NCBI GenBank assembly: GCA_004764695.1
Contig: SMSO01000006.1
Location: forward strand, 77,859 to 141,858
Length of the DNA: 64,000 bases
Direction of reading: 5' to 3'
DNA from: Schizochytrium sp. TIO01
Taxonomy: Eukaryota; Sar; Bigyra; Thraustochytrida; Thraustochytriidae
Shown: one piece after another, positions 10,496 to 20,800 of the stretch
How the letters are laid out: each line of letters opens with the position of its first letter
Numbering within the stretch: the first letter of the stretch is position 1
Notes under the pieces: model-generated
Seen by the model: only the letters and a program-made list of their open reading frames with translations
What the model was told of the DNA's origin: nothing
The model's database searches: none
Made by a program: the position numbers and the translations under genes

Positions 10496-11240
10496 TTGAT
10501 GTCTATTCGACTCCGGGACTCGTATCGACGGTTTGTTGTCACTTTTACGACAGAGAACACACCATTCTTTTCAACCTTCAATACTTTCAGCCCCAACCAA
10601 ATCCGTGTTGAGTTCGTTCCTATACCTCAGGGTAACGAACATGGCGGCAACTTCGGGATAGTCCGTAACTTCAAAGGTTACACACCACGGAGGACTATTC
10701 GTTCAAACTGGATCCTCTCCAGGACATTTGATAAAACAAAAGCATTGCAGTTGCGGTGAATCGAATATGCACAAACAAGAAACTCGTTTCCTCGTCACCC
10801 TCGACTCAACAGAGACCAAGGATCAGCTCCAACTTTATACAATAGACCATTCGTTCTGTAGTCAATACATTGCGACCCCTAGCAAAAACCTCATAGACTT
10901 TCTTCACGACCCTGAGCCTTACCCGACTGTCCAGACCAAACTTTGGACAGTCCCTAACATCGAAGTTACGCATTACCCAGTACTCACAGAACAAAGAAAG
11001 CCCATCAAAATGCTTTGTCTGATGTCCAACAGTATATTGACACCTGAGACTCTGCTTCGATCTTCTTGTATGTAATTACGTTCCCGGACAACACTCTTCA
11101 CACAATCTCCTATGCACGTGCTGCCCAGAATCTACGTAACCTCTCCAAGGACGAAAACCGTCTTTCTCCTCCAAAAGAGTCCATGTCATAATGTTGGATG
11201 GTTACCTATTCTTTGCCACCTGGATCTGAAGTTTTTTTGG
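10496..11240 (+). pseudogene. Eroded coding relic, unidentified, three frames
   Basis: Three consecutive stretches show coding-like codon use (many C-ending codons, unlike the flanks) in changing frames. They are 10496-10759 (includes IRVEFVPIPQGNEHGGNFGI), 10728-11075 (includes RFLVTLDSTETKDQLQLYTI) and about 11066-11168 (includes FPDNTLHTISYARAAQNLRN). Two frame changes in 650 bases point to a decayed gene or a fragment of a mobile element. I do not recognise the family. A multi-exon gene is possible but no convincing splice sites were found. Confidence 0.35.
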
Positions 11241-11733
11241 GCCTTCAAGATAAAAGGCCTGGGAAAGTCTCCATTCATATCTCCAGCTGATCGCGGGTTC
11301 TAATACCGAGTCTCAACAATACCCTATCTACTACCTAGGTTCTTATCTCCCAATACCTATCTCTACTTAACCAGTATTTCGCTATTCATAAAGTCTTCTT
11401 TTAGTTATTAGGCTTCCATACGCGTTACTTGACTTTATCTTAATTTTTAAGCACTTCAGACCAGTGGGCCCGCCCACCCTACTATCTCCAATAAGAACCG
11501 GATTGCCTAGAGAACAAAAGAAAACATTTCCATCATTTTTAAATTAAAAAGTTAAAACAAATTTTGATGTTTTTTTAAATTAATTAAATGGCCGTTAGCC
11601 AACTGACCCTTCACATACTATTTTGTTCTTCTGGGCTATGAAGTGCCTTGAGTTGCAGAGCGGCATCAGCAATCACGTTTCTTTTTGAGAGATAGGCCAC
11701 GACCTCAGCAGAGTTGATCAAAACTTTACTGTC
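11241..11733. other. Spacer before the BAR-domain gene
   Basis: No gene is supported. The part at 11530-11590 is AT-rich. Sequence near 11640-11730 lies just upstream of the proposed start of the BAR-domain gene and is probably its leader or promoter. The reverse-strand frame over it (11611-11883) is a shadow. Confidence 0.45.
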
Positions 11734-12567
11734 ATGGATTCCAGCAACGATGTACGCGCGGCGACCATGAGTGTAAGTGAAAGGAGGTATTGTGCTGAAG
11801 CAAAGGGTTGGTAACAAATCTAACTGACTCGAGTCTTCATAAATGAAAAGGACCGCGTTCATGGGTTCCGTAAGAACTGTCACCTCGTACAGGGTAAAGC
11901 TTCATTAGTTCTGAAGAACGAAGCAGCAGCGACAAAGCAATATGTTGCTCTTGCAGAAAGTTTAATGCGTATGGCTCGTAATGAGAGCAATCCCAATTTA
12001 AGCCAAGCTGTCCGAGCAATCGGCGAGGCCTTGAGTGAGATGGAAGGCCACCGAGAAATTCTCGTGCATGATCGTATTCAAAGTTCTCTTGTTCAGAAAA
12101 TTCACGAAATCGATGAGTCTTGCAATGCTCCAACGGAGCTATTTCTTCGCGACAGGACCCGTTCGATCAAAAGCTCTGTGAAGTTCAAGCAGCAATATGA
12201 TGATTTAGCAAAGAAGCAAAGCGTAAACCAGGCTAAACTTGACAAGAAACAAAAAAAAGCACAAGACGAAGAAAAACGGCTGCGTACCATGGATAAAGAT
12301 CTGCAGCAAAACCTTACTCGCTATGAAGAGAAGCGTGTGCTAGATTGCAAATTGGCTTTGGAAGAGTTTGTGAAAGGACAGCTGACATATCACTGTCGAG
12401 CAATAGAGACTCTCTCCAATGCTCTCAAATCTGTCAATAGAATTGATCCCGCATTAGGAATTGAGAGACTCTGTGAAGACCTTGACATGTGCCCGCGACG
12501 CGGCTCTAACTATCACATCAACCTTAAAGATTTAAAACTCGTCGGAGAGAGTAAGCAGTCGCATTAA
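11734..12567 (+). CDS. BAR-domain protein of the FAM92/CIBAR family
   Basis: The uninterrupted part (exon 2, ending 12567) encodes helical text matching the FAM92 BAR domain, including the C-terminal helix pattern EEFVKGQLTYHCRAIETLSN, which parallels FEF/H..A.E.. in animal FAM92A. Animal FAM92 proteins bind membranes and act at basal bodies and cilia. No Met is available upstream in frame before the stop at 11821, so a first exon is needed. ATG 11734 opens a 12-codon exon (MDSSNDVRAATM), and a 63-base intron (11771 GTGTAAGT ... CTAACTGACTCGAG 11833) with a branch-like CTAAC joins it in frame, giving a start aligned with the family N-terminus. Alternative acceptors at 11850 or 11892 with donor GTAAGT at 11773 also keep frame. 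It is convergent with the WW-domain gene. Confidence 0.72.
11771..11833 (+). other. Predicted intron of the BAR-domain gene (63 bp)
   Basis: The donor is GTGTAAGTG, with a CTAAC branch-like motif about 12 bases before the acceptor TCGAG. Removing it restores the family N-terminus (text INEKDRVHGFRKN next to the start). A donor two bases downstream (GTAAGT) with a later acceptor is the main alternative. Confidence 0.45.
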
Positions 12568-12728
12568 CAAACAAAAACATGTATTCTGAAAAGGACTAAG
12601 CAATCGAAGTCTAATTACATCATATACTTCGTACACTTGTGGACAAGGCAGTTGCGCGTTTACTTCCAAATCACTGTAATAGTAGATTTGATTTCAAAGG
12701 GTATGTGCAGGGTATCTTGCTACGCACT

Positions 12729-13256
12729 TCACATCATAAAGTCCTTGTACAATTCTGAGAGCATGTAAAACGCGCCTACTACAATGCCCAACCAATACCC
12801 TTTGCGAACAAGATCTGCTAATCTCCAAAAATTGTCAACCATCCGCATCATTAAGGAATCACCTTGGTACGGCTTTTTGAGTAAGCGCTGTCTGCGGTCT
12901 TCCATCTCCCGTTGAATAGCTTCCTCAGCCTCAACCTCAGCAATGCTTTTCACAAGCGCCTGAGAGGGATCTGGTCTTTCCCAGCTCCGATCCCCTGTAT
13001 GCGTATTGAGATAATAGACGCGACCTTGCGCGTTGCTCTGTTCATGCCACACATCTCTCTTCTCTGCCTTGGGAGCAGCCTGCCCTTGTGAAGGAGAAGG
13101 CGAAGGCGGAGAAACGCAAAGGCTTCGTATGAGAAGGGTTGGCTTGCGTCTAAGCACAGTTAGTTTGCCTGCACTCCAAATGGCATGCGTGCGTAAGCAA
13201 GCCCGCGAAGTTAGCAGTGCTCGAGACCACAACATTTCTCCTTCTCTTGATTTCAC
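12729..13256 (-). CDS. WW-domain protein with mitochondrial-type N-terminus and C-terminal membrane segment
   Basis: In this 175-residue protein the N-terminus is rich in Arg/Leu/Ser and free of acidic residues after Met8 (MLWSRALLTSRACLRTHAIW), as in a mitochondrial presequence. Met8 (13235) may be the true start because it removes the charged MKSREGE. A WW domain follows at about residues 69-98 (W..., GRVYYLNTHTGDRSWERPD), keeping both Trp, the Tyr pair and the final Pro. A charged helix comes next and then a hydrophobic C-terminal segment (about 152-168, YWLGIVVGAFYMLSELY), which could anchor it in a membrane. WW domains bind proline-rich peptides. I cannot assign an orthologue. The gene is convergent with the BAR-domain gene, with 161 bases between their stops. 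Confidence 0.72.
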   Translation of the reverse strand: MKSREGEMLWSRALLTSRACLRTHAIWSAGKLTVLRRKPTLLIRSLCVSPPSPSPSQGQAAPKAEKRDVWHEQSNAQGRVYYLNTHTGDRSWERPDPSQALVKSIAEVEAEEAIQREMEDRRQRLLKKPYQGDSLMMRMVDNFWRLADLVRKGYWLGIVVGAFYMLSELYKDFMM

Positions 13257-14118
13257 TTCTGTCTGCCATTCAAGTTATACCTGAGTACCTTGGTGGTAGG
13301 TAGGTGCTACTAGTAGGTATTGCTGTGCGATGATGGTAAATGTGTGACACTATTTTATTAGGCTATATATATTTAAAAGTCTATCATTTTTATTTTAATT
13401 TAAAACAATTATAAAATTAATTATAAAATAATACTAGTAGGTCGATGCCCTTTAGATAAATTTTGTGTTGGCCGAGCCCTGGTACTACTGCTAGAATTCC
13501 ATACCACTGGGGAGGTGGTATACCTACCTACCTACTACCCAGTACATATTAGCATATAACATTTAACCATGCACAAGAAGTGCATTTCTAAACTCAATCC
13601 ATAAAGGTCGCTTTAAAATGATGTGATTTTATTGGTGACCTAGCTGCGTCTCCCACCCAATTATTCAAGAGGATCCTAAAGAAAAGAAACTCCTTTTCTT
13701 TATTTATAGGTTTGTTTGCTCTAATGATTGTTTCTGGAGTGTTACTGCTCTAGCGCATGCACGTACTTATCCACAATCGCGCTCTTGGGCCATGTCTCAG
13801 ATATTGAGTAAAATGGAAATAGTAGTTTATTCTCTTTTTTAAAATAAACTTTAAAACAAAATGAATATGCCTGTGATGTGACAAGATCCTTTGTGGTTGA
13901 CAGAGTTATCGCGAGCGCTTTCTGTGATTTTATGCAACAAGAAGCACGTCGCAGTACAGTTACTTATTAAGGCGGTGTTTTAATTTAAAATAAATTAATC
14001 AAAATACTGCTCAAATTAAGAACTAGTACATAGTAAAACCTATAGATTTGTGATTCTTAGGCGTCTATGCTTCATATACGTGGTACCATAGATGTCCTGC
14101 CTTAGTTTCTGACATATT

Positions 14119-14174
14119 CAGTGATTCGTTTGGCCCAAGATCAGTTATTTCAATCCATTACCTCTGACTAGTGA
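14119..14174 (+). repeat. Dispersed spacer repeat, internally shortened copy
   Basis: AGTGATTCGTTTGGCCCAAG joins the 5' and middle blocks directly, so the CTTGAGTT part is lost. ATTACCTCTGACTAGTGA gives the 3' block without the final GAGTG. Confidence 0.5.
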
Positions 14175-14232
14175 TATTCTAACATTCTCACAAGGTGCTT
14201 GGCGTTTTGAAATTATCACCACTCGAAAAACT

Positions 14233-14290
14233 TTCTTTTTACTTGAGCTTTTACCCAAGTAGAATAATTACTTCTAATTAGTGAGAGTGA
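14233..14290 (+). repeat. Dispersed spacer repeat copy
   Basis: TTACTTGAGCTTTTACCCAA is followed by TTCTAATTAGTGAGAGTGAG. The upstream TGATTG block is absent. It sits about 60 bases after the previous copy, so two copies stand in tandem. Confidence 0.55.
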
Positions 14291-14833
14291 GTGACCACAA
14301 CTCACCATGTGCGCCATAGCTCGGGCCTGAGGCGTCCCCTGTGTCTAGTACCAAAGTAGGCAAGTCAGTTTACGCTGTTACATTATATATTGCTTTCCCT
14401 CATCAATATGTAAGACATGTTACCATGCTTAGCTTTATGCGCACAAGTTTCGTGTTTTGTAACGCCTAGTTTTGATGTTTTGTTTCTGCACTTTTTTATT
14501 ATTTAAAATAATGACAGCATCTACGTAGGCACATAGTAGTAGCTACGACCGCTATGCTAATAAGAACTGCCTAATGCATCAATGGAATCAACCCGTTGTA
14601 GCAGGACTATTATAATCCTAGCCGAAACTATAGTACAAGTTCTCAAACATTGTGATGTCCTTCATTTTGCCACAGCCCTTCCCAATAGAGGGCCCCTCGG
14701 CTGTCCCAAAGCTGCAAAAGCTCTGCCGTATTGCAGAGCGTCATCAAGTTGTATGTGAAGTGTATCGCAGACAACAGAATATAATTTTACCCACTTGACG
14801 CCCTTGGCTTGTCTGTTGTGTCAAGGAAGCACG

Positions 14834-17800
14834 ATGCCGAAGGTACTTGAGATCGAGGCTGTCTCTGCAACAAAGTTGAAGAAGCTAGAGTCCGGGCATT
14901 TCGGTTTCAAACAGGATCCGTATGTCGTCTTCTCACTTTTGGGCAGGGAGCAGCGTACTGAGACGCATCGAAATGCACAATCAAAGCCTAAATGGGCTGA
15001 GCAAGGGCTCCAATGTAAAGTTGCCTTCGAAATACCAGATCACCTTGAGGAGAACAACATCTCACTTAGCATTCGAGTTATGAATGACAACACGAAAAAC
15101 AGGTTTTTTTCGAAAAAGGATCAGGTCATTGGGGAAGCTCAAGTGTCTCTTGCCGAACTCATATCCAAGATAAGTGTAAAAGAACCCTTTGAAATCACCT
15201 TGGAGACTCAGGGCTCATTATATGTTCGTACAAACGTTTCAGGAGACTCTCAAAATAGAGTTGATAATACAGATAAAGCTGAATCAGAGAGAGGAAACCA
15301 ACGCCAGGGCAATAGCAATGGTCAAGATAATACATTCGCATGCTTTCATATTGTTTCAATTCGTAGCCAAGGATTGAAAGGGATGGTCAAACCTTACGTG
15401 AAACTTACTGCTCGTGGTGGTGCATGCAACCCCCCCGTCGCGGGACGAACCAAGAGCTTACGCGGCAATGACTCTAAATGGGTGTCCAAACGTGGAGAGC
15501 TTTTCTCTTTAAATTTGCCGGGGGAGCCCAAAGAAGTCGTGATTCAAGTCAGCGAATCGAAAACCGGAGGCGCTGCAATTTCGCAAGGTGTCTCAGCTAT
15601 ATTACAGTTCGCAGATCTCAAAACGGCTATTGACAGAGTAAACTCAGAGAACGGCTCACATGAACTAAGCATAATTATGCTAGACAAAGAGAAGAAAAAA
15701 AATGGTATTCTATTTCTGTCTGCCACTATTGACTTCAATACTACCAATAATAACAATAGCAATGAACAAGCTAAATCGACAATCGAAATGGAGGGCTCAG
15801 ATTTGGCACATGCAGAATCTTCTAGTACAAAAGTGACCCCAAAGCAAGCAGTAAGCCCCAATAATTCACTTCAGAAAACGAGTATAACTGAAGGCATACT
15901 CACAATCACTGCCGTCTCGGCTTCTTTAACTCGCGATGTAGAGAGGTTTGGTTTTTCAATTAACAAGCAAGACCCATACATGGAACTCATCCTTTTGCCC
16001 TGGCGAGGTGAACGCCAAAAGGCAAAGACAAAAGCTTGCAATGGAGCTGGTAAGGAGGTGACCTGGTCAGAGGAACTCCACAACGCGAAGATGCAACTCT
16101 ATTTGCCGGGACCACCTGAAGGAGGAGAAGCAGTACAACTTCACATCAAAGTTCGGGATGAAAATATTGGTGCAGATAGAGATATTGCCGACGCTATCAT
16201 TGATGTTGCCGAACACCTTCAAAATCTCAATTCGTTAGTCACAAGTAATGACTCGATCACCATCACAGTTAATCTTGGGTTCAATGAAAAGAAAGAGCGA
16301 AAACCTGGGGGGACCTGTACTATCAACTTAGCTTTTCGCCCAGGCGCTCCCCCCAGCTCTGCGCTTCCTCAAAAAAAGGGTCAAAGCAAAATAAAGGATA
16401 CCGAACTAGCATCTCTGAAAGGACCTCCCTTGGAAGTTTCAATTGAGCCAGAAAAACCACATACGATCTATTTTACAATAAAGAGGGGAAATAAGCTGAA
16501 GAAAGTTAGTCACCTTGAAAGACAAGACCCATTTGTTAAACTACAACTTCAACCGTACAATATTGTTGCTCAAACCAACTACGTAAAAAATGGTAATATA
16601 GATCCAATCTGGACACCCGATCATGGAAACAGCATTCAGCTGAAATATCCTGGCAAGAGATCAGGCGATTTACCGCATATCATTCTTGAGGTTTATGATC
16701 ATGAAACTCTTCAAAAGCATCGATTAATTGGGTCCCAAACTCTAGAACCAGAATTCTTTTTGCGCTCTCAAAAGCATGGTCTTTTTGATTTTCCTGTGGA
16801 GCTACAGCCTCCGGGGGCTGGTACAATTATCCTTGATGTTCATGCAAGCCTTCAATCTCAACAAAATCGAACTCGAAGTGGAATACTGAAGGTCTTTCTT
16901 GAGGATCTATCAGTTACAACTAGTGGAGATTGGTTTAGCCGTAATGATCTCAAAATATGCTTGACCACTCAGCCTGCAGAAGAGCTGCAAAACCCAATTG
17001 AATCCATCGCGATTCAAAATGCTGGCTCAGCTGCAACATTCAACCAAGAACTAGAGATACCAATTTTCGACTATGGTCCTAATGGAGTGGGCGTTGATAC
17101 CCATGCAACAGGCCTTGTTGTAACCATTAAGGATAAAAATGTTTTTATCCGTGACTCATTCCTTGGCCAGGGCTTTGTTGACTTATCTGATGTGTTTACT
17201 GACGCTAGCAGGGATGTTGAACCCTCCTCTAATCTAAGCAAGCCCACACAACGAGGCATTCGCACACCATCGCGACGCCGTGCAGTCACAATCAGAGCCA
17301 ATAACAAAGACGTTGGAACTCTTCATGCACGCATTGAGTTCATACCGTCACAATGCCAAGGAAAAAATTTAATCTTAGCTATGGGGTCTAGCCCTGGATT
17401 TTTGCGTGTGTGGGCTCTGGAGGCGCGTCAGCTGAAAAAGGTATCAAGTCTCCTCGATCGGAAACAGGATCCTTTTCTTCAAGTCAAGTATGAACATAGT
17501 GGCGAGTCATCATCAAACATATTACAGAATACTAAGCCTGCAAACAATGCAGGCAATGCTTGTACATGGAATGTGCCCTTAGACCTACCTTTTGGTCAAA
17601 CTGAAGCAGACCTGGTTCGCTCTTCCCAGCATCCCGGCTTTCTCTGCCTGGATGCATTTGATAAAGAACAAGTTGGACAGAAGAAAATAGGATCAGCTCG
17701 AGTTGATCTAAAAAGAGCCATTTCATCACTCCCAGAGGGCACTAATGATATGTGGATTACGTTGCATGATGACTTGGATCACAAGGCAGGCCAAGTTCGG

Positions 17801-20800
17801 AATTGCTCTTGATTTCACTCAGCGAATTCCGGAAGACCTTGCTCTGCGGGACGATTTTGCTTTTGTTCCTGCTGGTGTGCTTTATCTCATGGTGTTAGAC
17901 CTTGAGGGTCTCGATCCAAGCAGCAAGGACAAAATTTCTGGTCTTGTTACTTTGCAATCCACTACGAAAGAGCTCCAGCTTTGTGAGCCTGAAAACGGCA
18001 AAGCTGCCTGGAATATGCTTGCTGAAATTCCTTGGGATCCACCCCCGCTCTCTCCAAGTGCAGAGGCATTAATGATCCCACCAGTTCTCGAATTCACCTT
18101 ATCAAGAACAAAACGCAACGTTTTTGACATCAACACAACTTTCGGAAAGTGCACAATACCATTGCATGCATTTCTTGATACCGACTTTCGTCCGGTTGAA
18201 AAGCAAATCCCAGTGTCGAAAGGCAAAGGCTTACAAGACACATTTACTACGCTACGAGTCACAGGCATTTTTAAACCAAAGCAAGCGCCAAATATCCCAT
18301 CAAGTGAAAGCATTTTAGCTTCGTTAAGGAGCATGCCATCCCCTAATTTAACCTACCATAGTACACCTCCTAGCATTTCCCAAGAAGCAAAGGAAGCAGC
18401 GAATCAGCACCCATTCTCCCCCATGTCTGGGCGCCTTCATGTGCGAATCATCCAAGGACGAGACTTGCCATCACACGACCTGTTCAAAAAACAAGATCCT
18501 TTCGTACATGGAGTTTTAGAGCCAGGAGGTACCCAATTTTCGACATGCGTCTGCATGGGAGGGGGGGCTGAACCCAAATGGGTTTCTCCTGAATTAGCAA
18601 ACAACTCTGTAATTTTGGTCGAAGATGCGGATGTTGCGCTCGTCCATCTTTATTGTTCCGACCACGACTCTATGACCAAATCGGATCTCATTGGCTTTGT
18701 CGACATTCCCCTCAGACCACTGGCACTCGCTGCACGCTCAACACGTCAAAAGCTCAGAGCCAAAAGCCTAGGTTTGCATTCTTCCTCCGCGCCACACTTA
18801 GAAGAGAACCGTAACATAGATACCTATGATGATTGCGAACCCTTCGAGGGGTTTTCCCAGACCAAATGGTGGTCTCTTCGTGATGATAAGGGGAGTACTT
18901 GCGGTCGAGTTCAACTCCAGCTTGATTTCACAGAAGACTGGGTGCCATTAAAGAGGCAAACTTTACCCGCGGAACTTTTGTATCCCGGGTCTGTCAGCTT
19001 CCATATTGAACATGCTGATTTCTATACAAACAAAGATATCCTAGGCAGCCAAGAAGCTTATGTCAAACTTCAATGGAGTCCACAGGCTGCTGGAAACGGT
19101 CAGCCGGGTTTTGATTCTGTGAAAACCAAAGTATGTCCTAACTCTGCAAAACACGCAGATTGGGATGAAACTCTTACTGTCGAATATACTCCAGACATAG
19201 CCTTTGGTGCACTAAGACAAGGTCAAACACCGACACTTATTCTTCAAATCTTAGACAAAGATAGGTTGACCAAGGACGACTTAATTGGGGAAACTCGTGT
19301 ACCTTTACTCGCACTAGCCAAAACGCCTGGAAAACAACTTATTCGGGCTCTACCCCTGATTAACACTCAAAAAGGTGAAACTACAAATGCAGGGGCTCTT
19401 CATTTACGCATGCAGTTCATTTCAAGCCAGCAAGAAACTCAGAACCATCAAACAGCCAATCAATCTGGATTAGTCTTGGATGAAAGTACTGAGCGAGGAG
19501 AAGGTGGGCGCCTAGTTCTTCACATTATAAGGGCAAGAGGGCTCAAAGATGTACAATGGTTTGGAAAAATGGATCCGAGAGTCAGTTTGCGTCTTTGGCC
19601 TGGAAATCAGACTTCAAGAACTTCTGAAGCTAAAGATGCGGAAAAGCACCCGGAGTGGAACGAGACACATATCCTGGATACGGAAGACATAGCCTTGTCT
19701 CTTCTCGATGTTCAAGTGACTACCGGGAGTACACTTATAGGCAAAACAGAGATTCCCATTTGTGCTCTTAGTCTTGACACCGCACAAAACAATCAGTGGT
19801 ATCCATTGGTACAAACCACAAAAAAATCTGTTAAGCGCGTCGGAGAAATTCAAATAGGTATCTCTCTTGAAGAAGATGCTGAGATGGATTCTGACGTGCT
19901 TGTACAACCTAAAGACGTCAATGTACAGTTTGTTCGTGGTCCTGGTGATCTGCATATTCATATTGACCGTTGTGTAGCTCTGAAAAATGTTGCATTAGTG
20001 GGAAAACAAGATCCATATGTTGAGATGGAGGGGGTGGGATGGCGCAAATCATTTAAAGCAAAAAGTAATGTAGATGAAAATGGTGGGCGCAATCCAAGGT
20101 TTTCATTTTCAACATCTACGGAGCTTGAATGGTCTCCCAGTGACAAAGAGGTACCTTCTTTAAAACTAGCTATTAAAAACAGAGGAAGTCTGCAACAGCA
20201 AACAATTCACGAAGTTCAATTTTCGTTAGCCCCATGGCTTCTGGCACCAGGTCAAATGGCATCTCTGTGGATCCCAACATATGGAGGGGGAAGCCATGGC
20301 GGCCCCTATCAGCAAAATTCAGACAATGGATCAAGCTCAATGCATATTCAACTTCAGTACATTCCACGCTCCAACTTTCCTGCCAAACCCTCTCGACCAT
20401 TAGCAAGATCGTTGGCAAACTTTATTGCCAACAACCCGAGTGGTCCACGTGAAGGAAATATCCACGTGCAGGTGCTAGCAGCTCGTAACCTCACGGACAT
20501 TCAGATGCTTGGTGATCAAGACCCGTATATAAAGCTAACACTTATTAGCGGGGGGGGGAACGGAGATGGAAACCTCCATTTTGTCTCTGCCAAGACTGCT
20601 TCCCTTACAAATGCAGGAAGCCACCCTGAGTGGGATGAAGATCTCTTGCTTCCTTACTCAGAAAGCAGCTTGAAGATTGTTGGCGCAGGGTCAACTCCAT
20701 TCCTTCTAGTTGAGGCATGGGATGCCAACCTTAAGCTTGTGGGCGATAAACTCATTGCACGAACACACATTCCAATATTCCCATTCTTGCTAGATCACAG

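Larger units (their letters stand above)
13257..14833. other. Spacer upstream of the giant C2 gene
   Basis: It is AT-rich with TACC/GGTA words and two dispersed-repeat copies (listed). A 36-codon protein-like stretch on the + strand at about 13858-13968 (VDRVIASAFCDFMQQEARRS then a stop) has no context. The GC-richer part at 14650-14833 is probably the 5' leader of the C2 gene. No other gene is seen. Confidence 0.45.
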
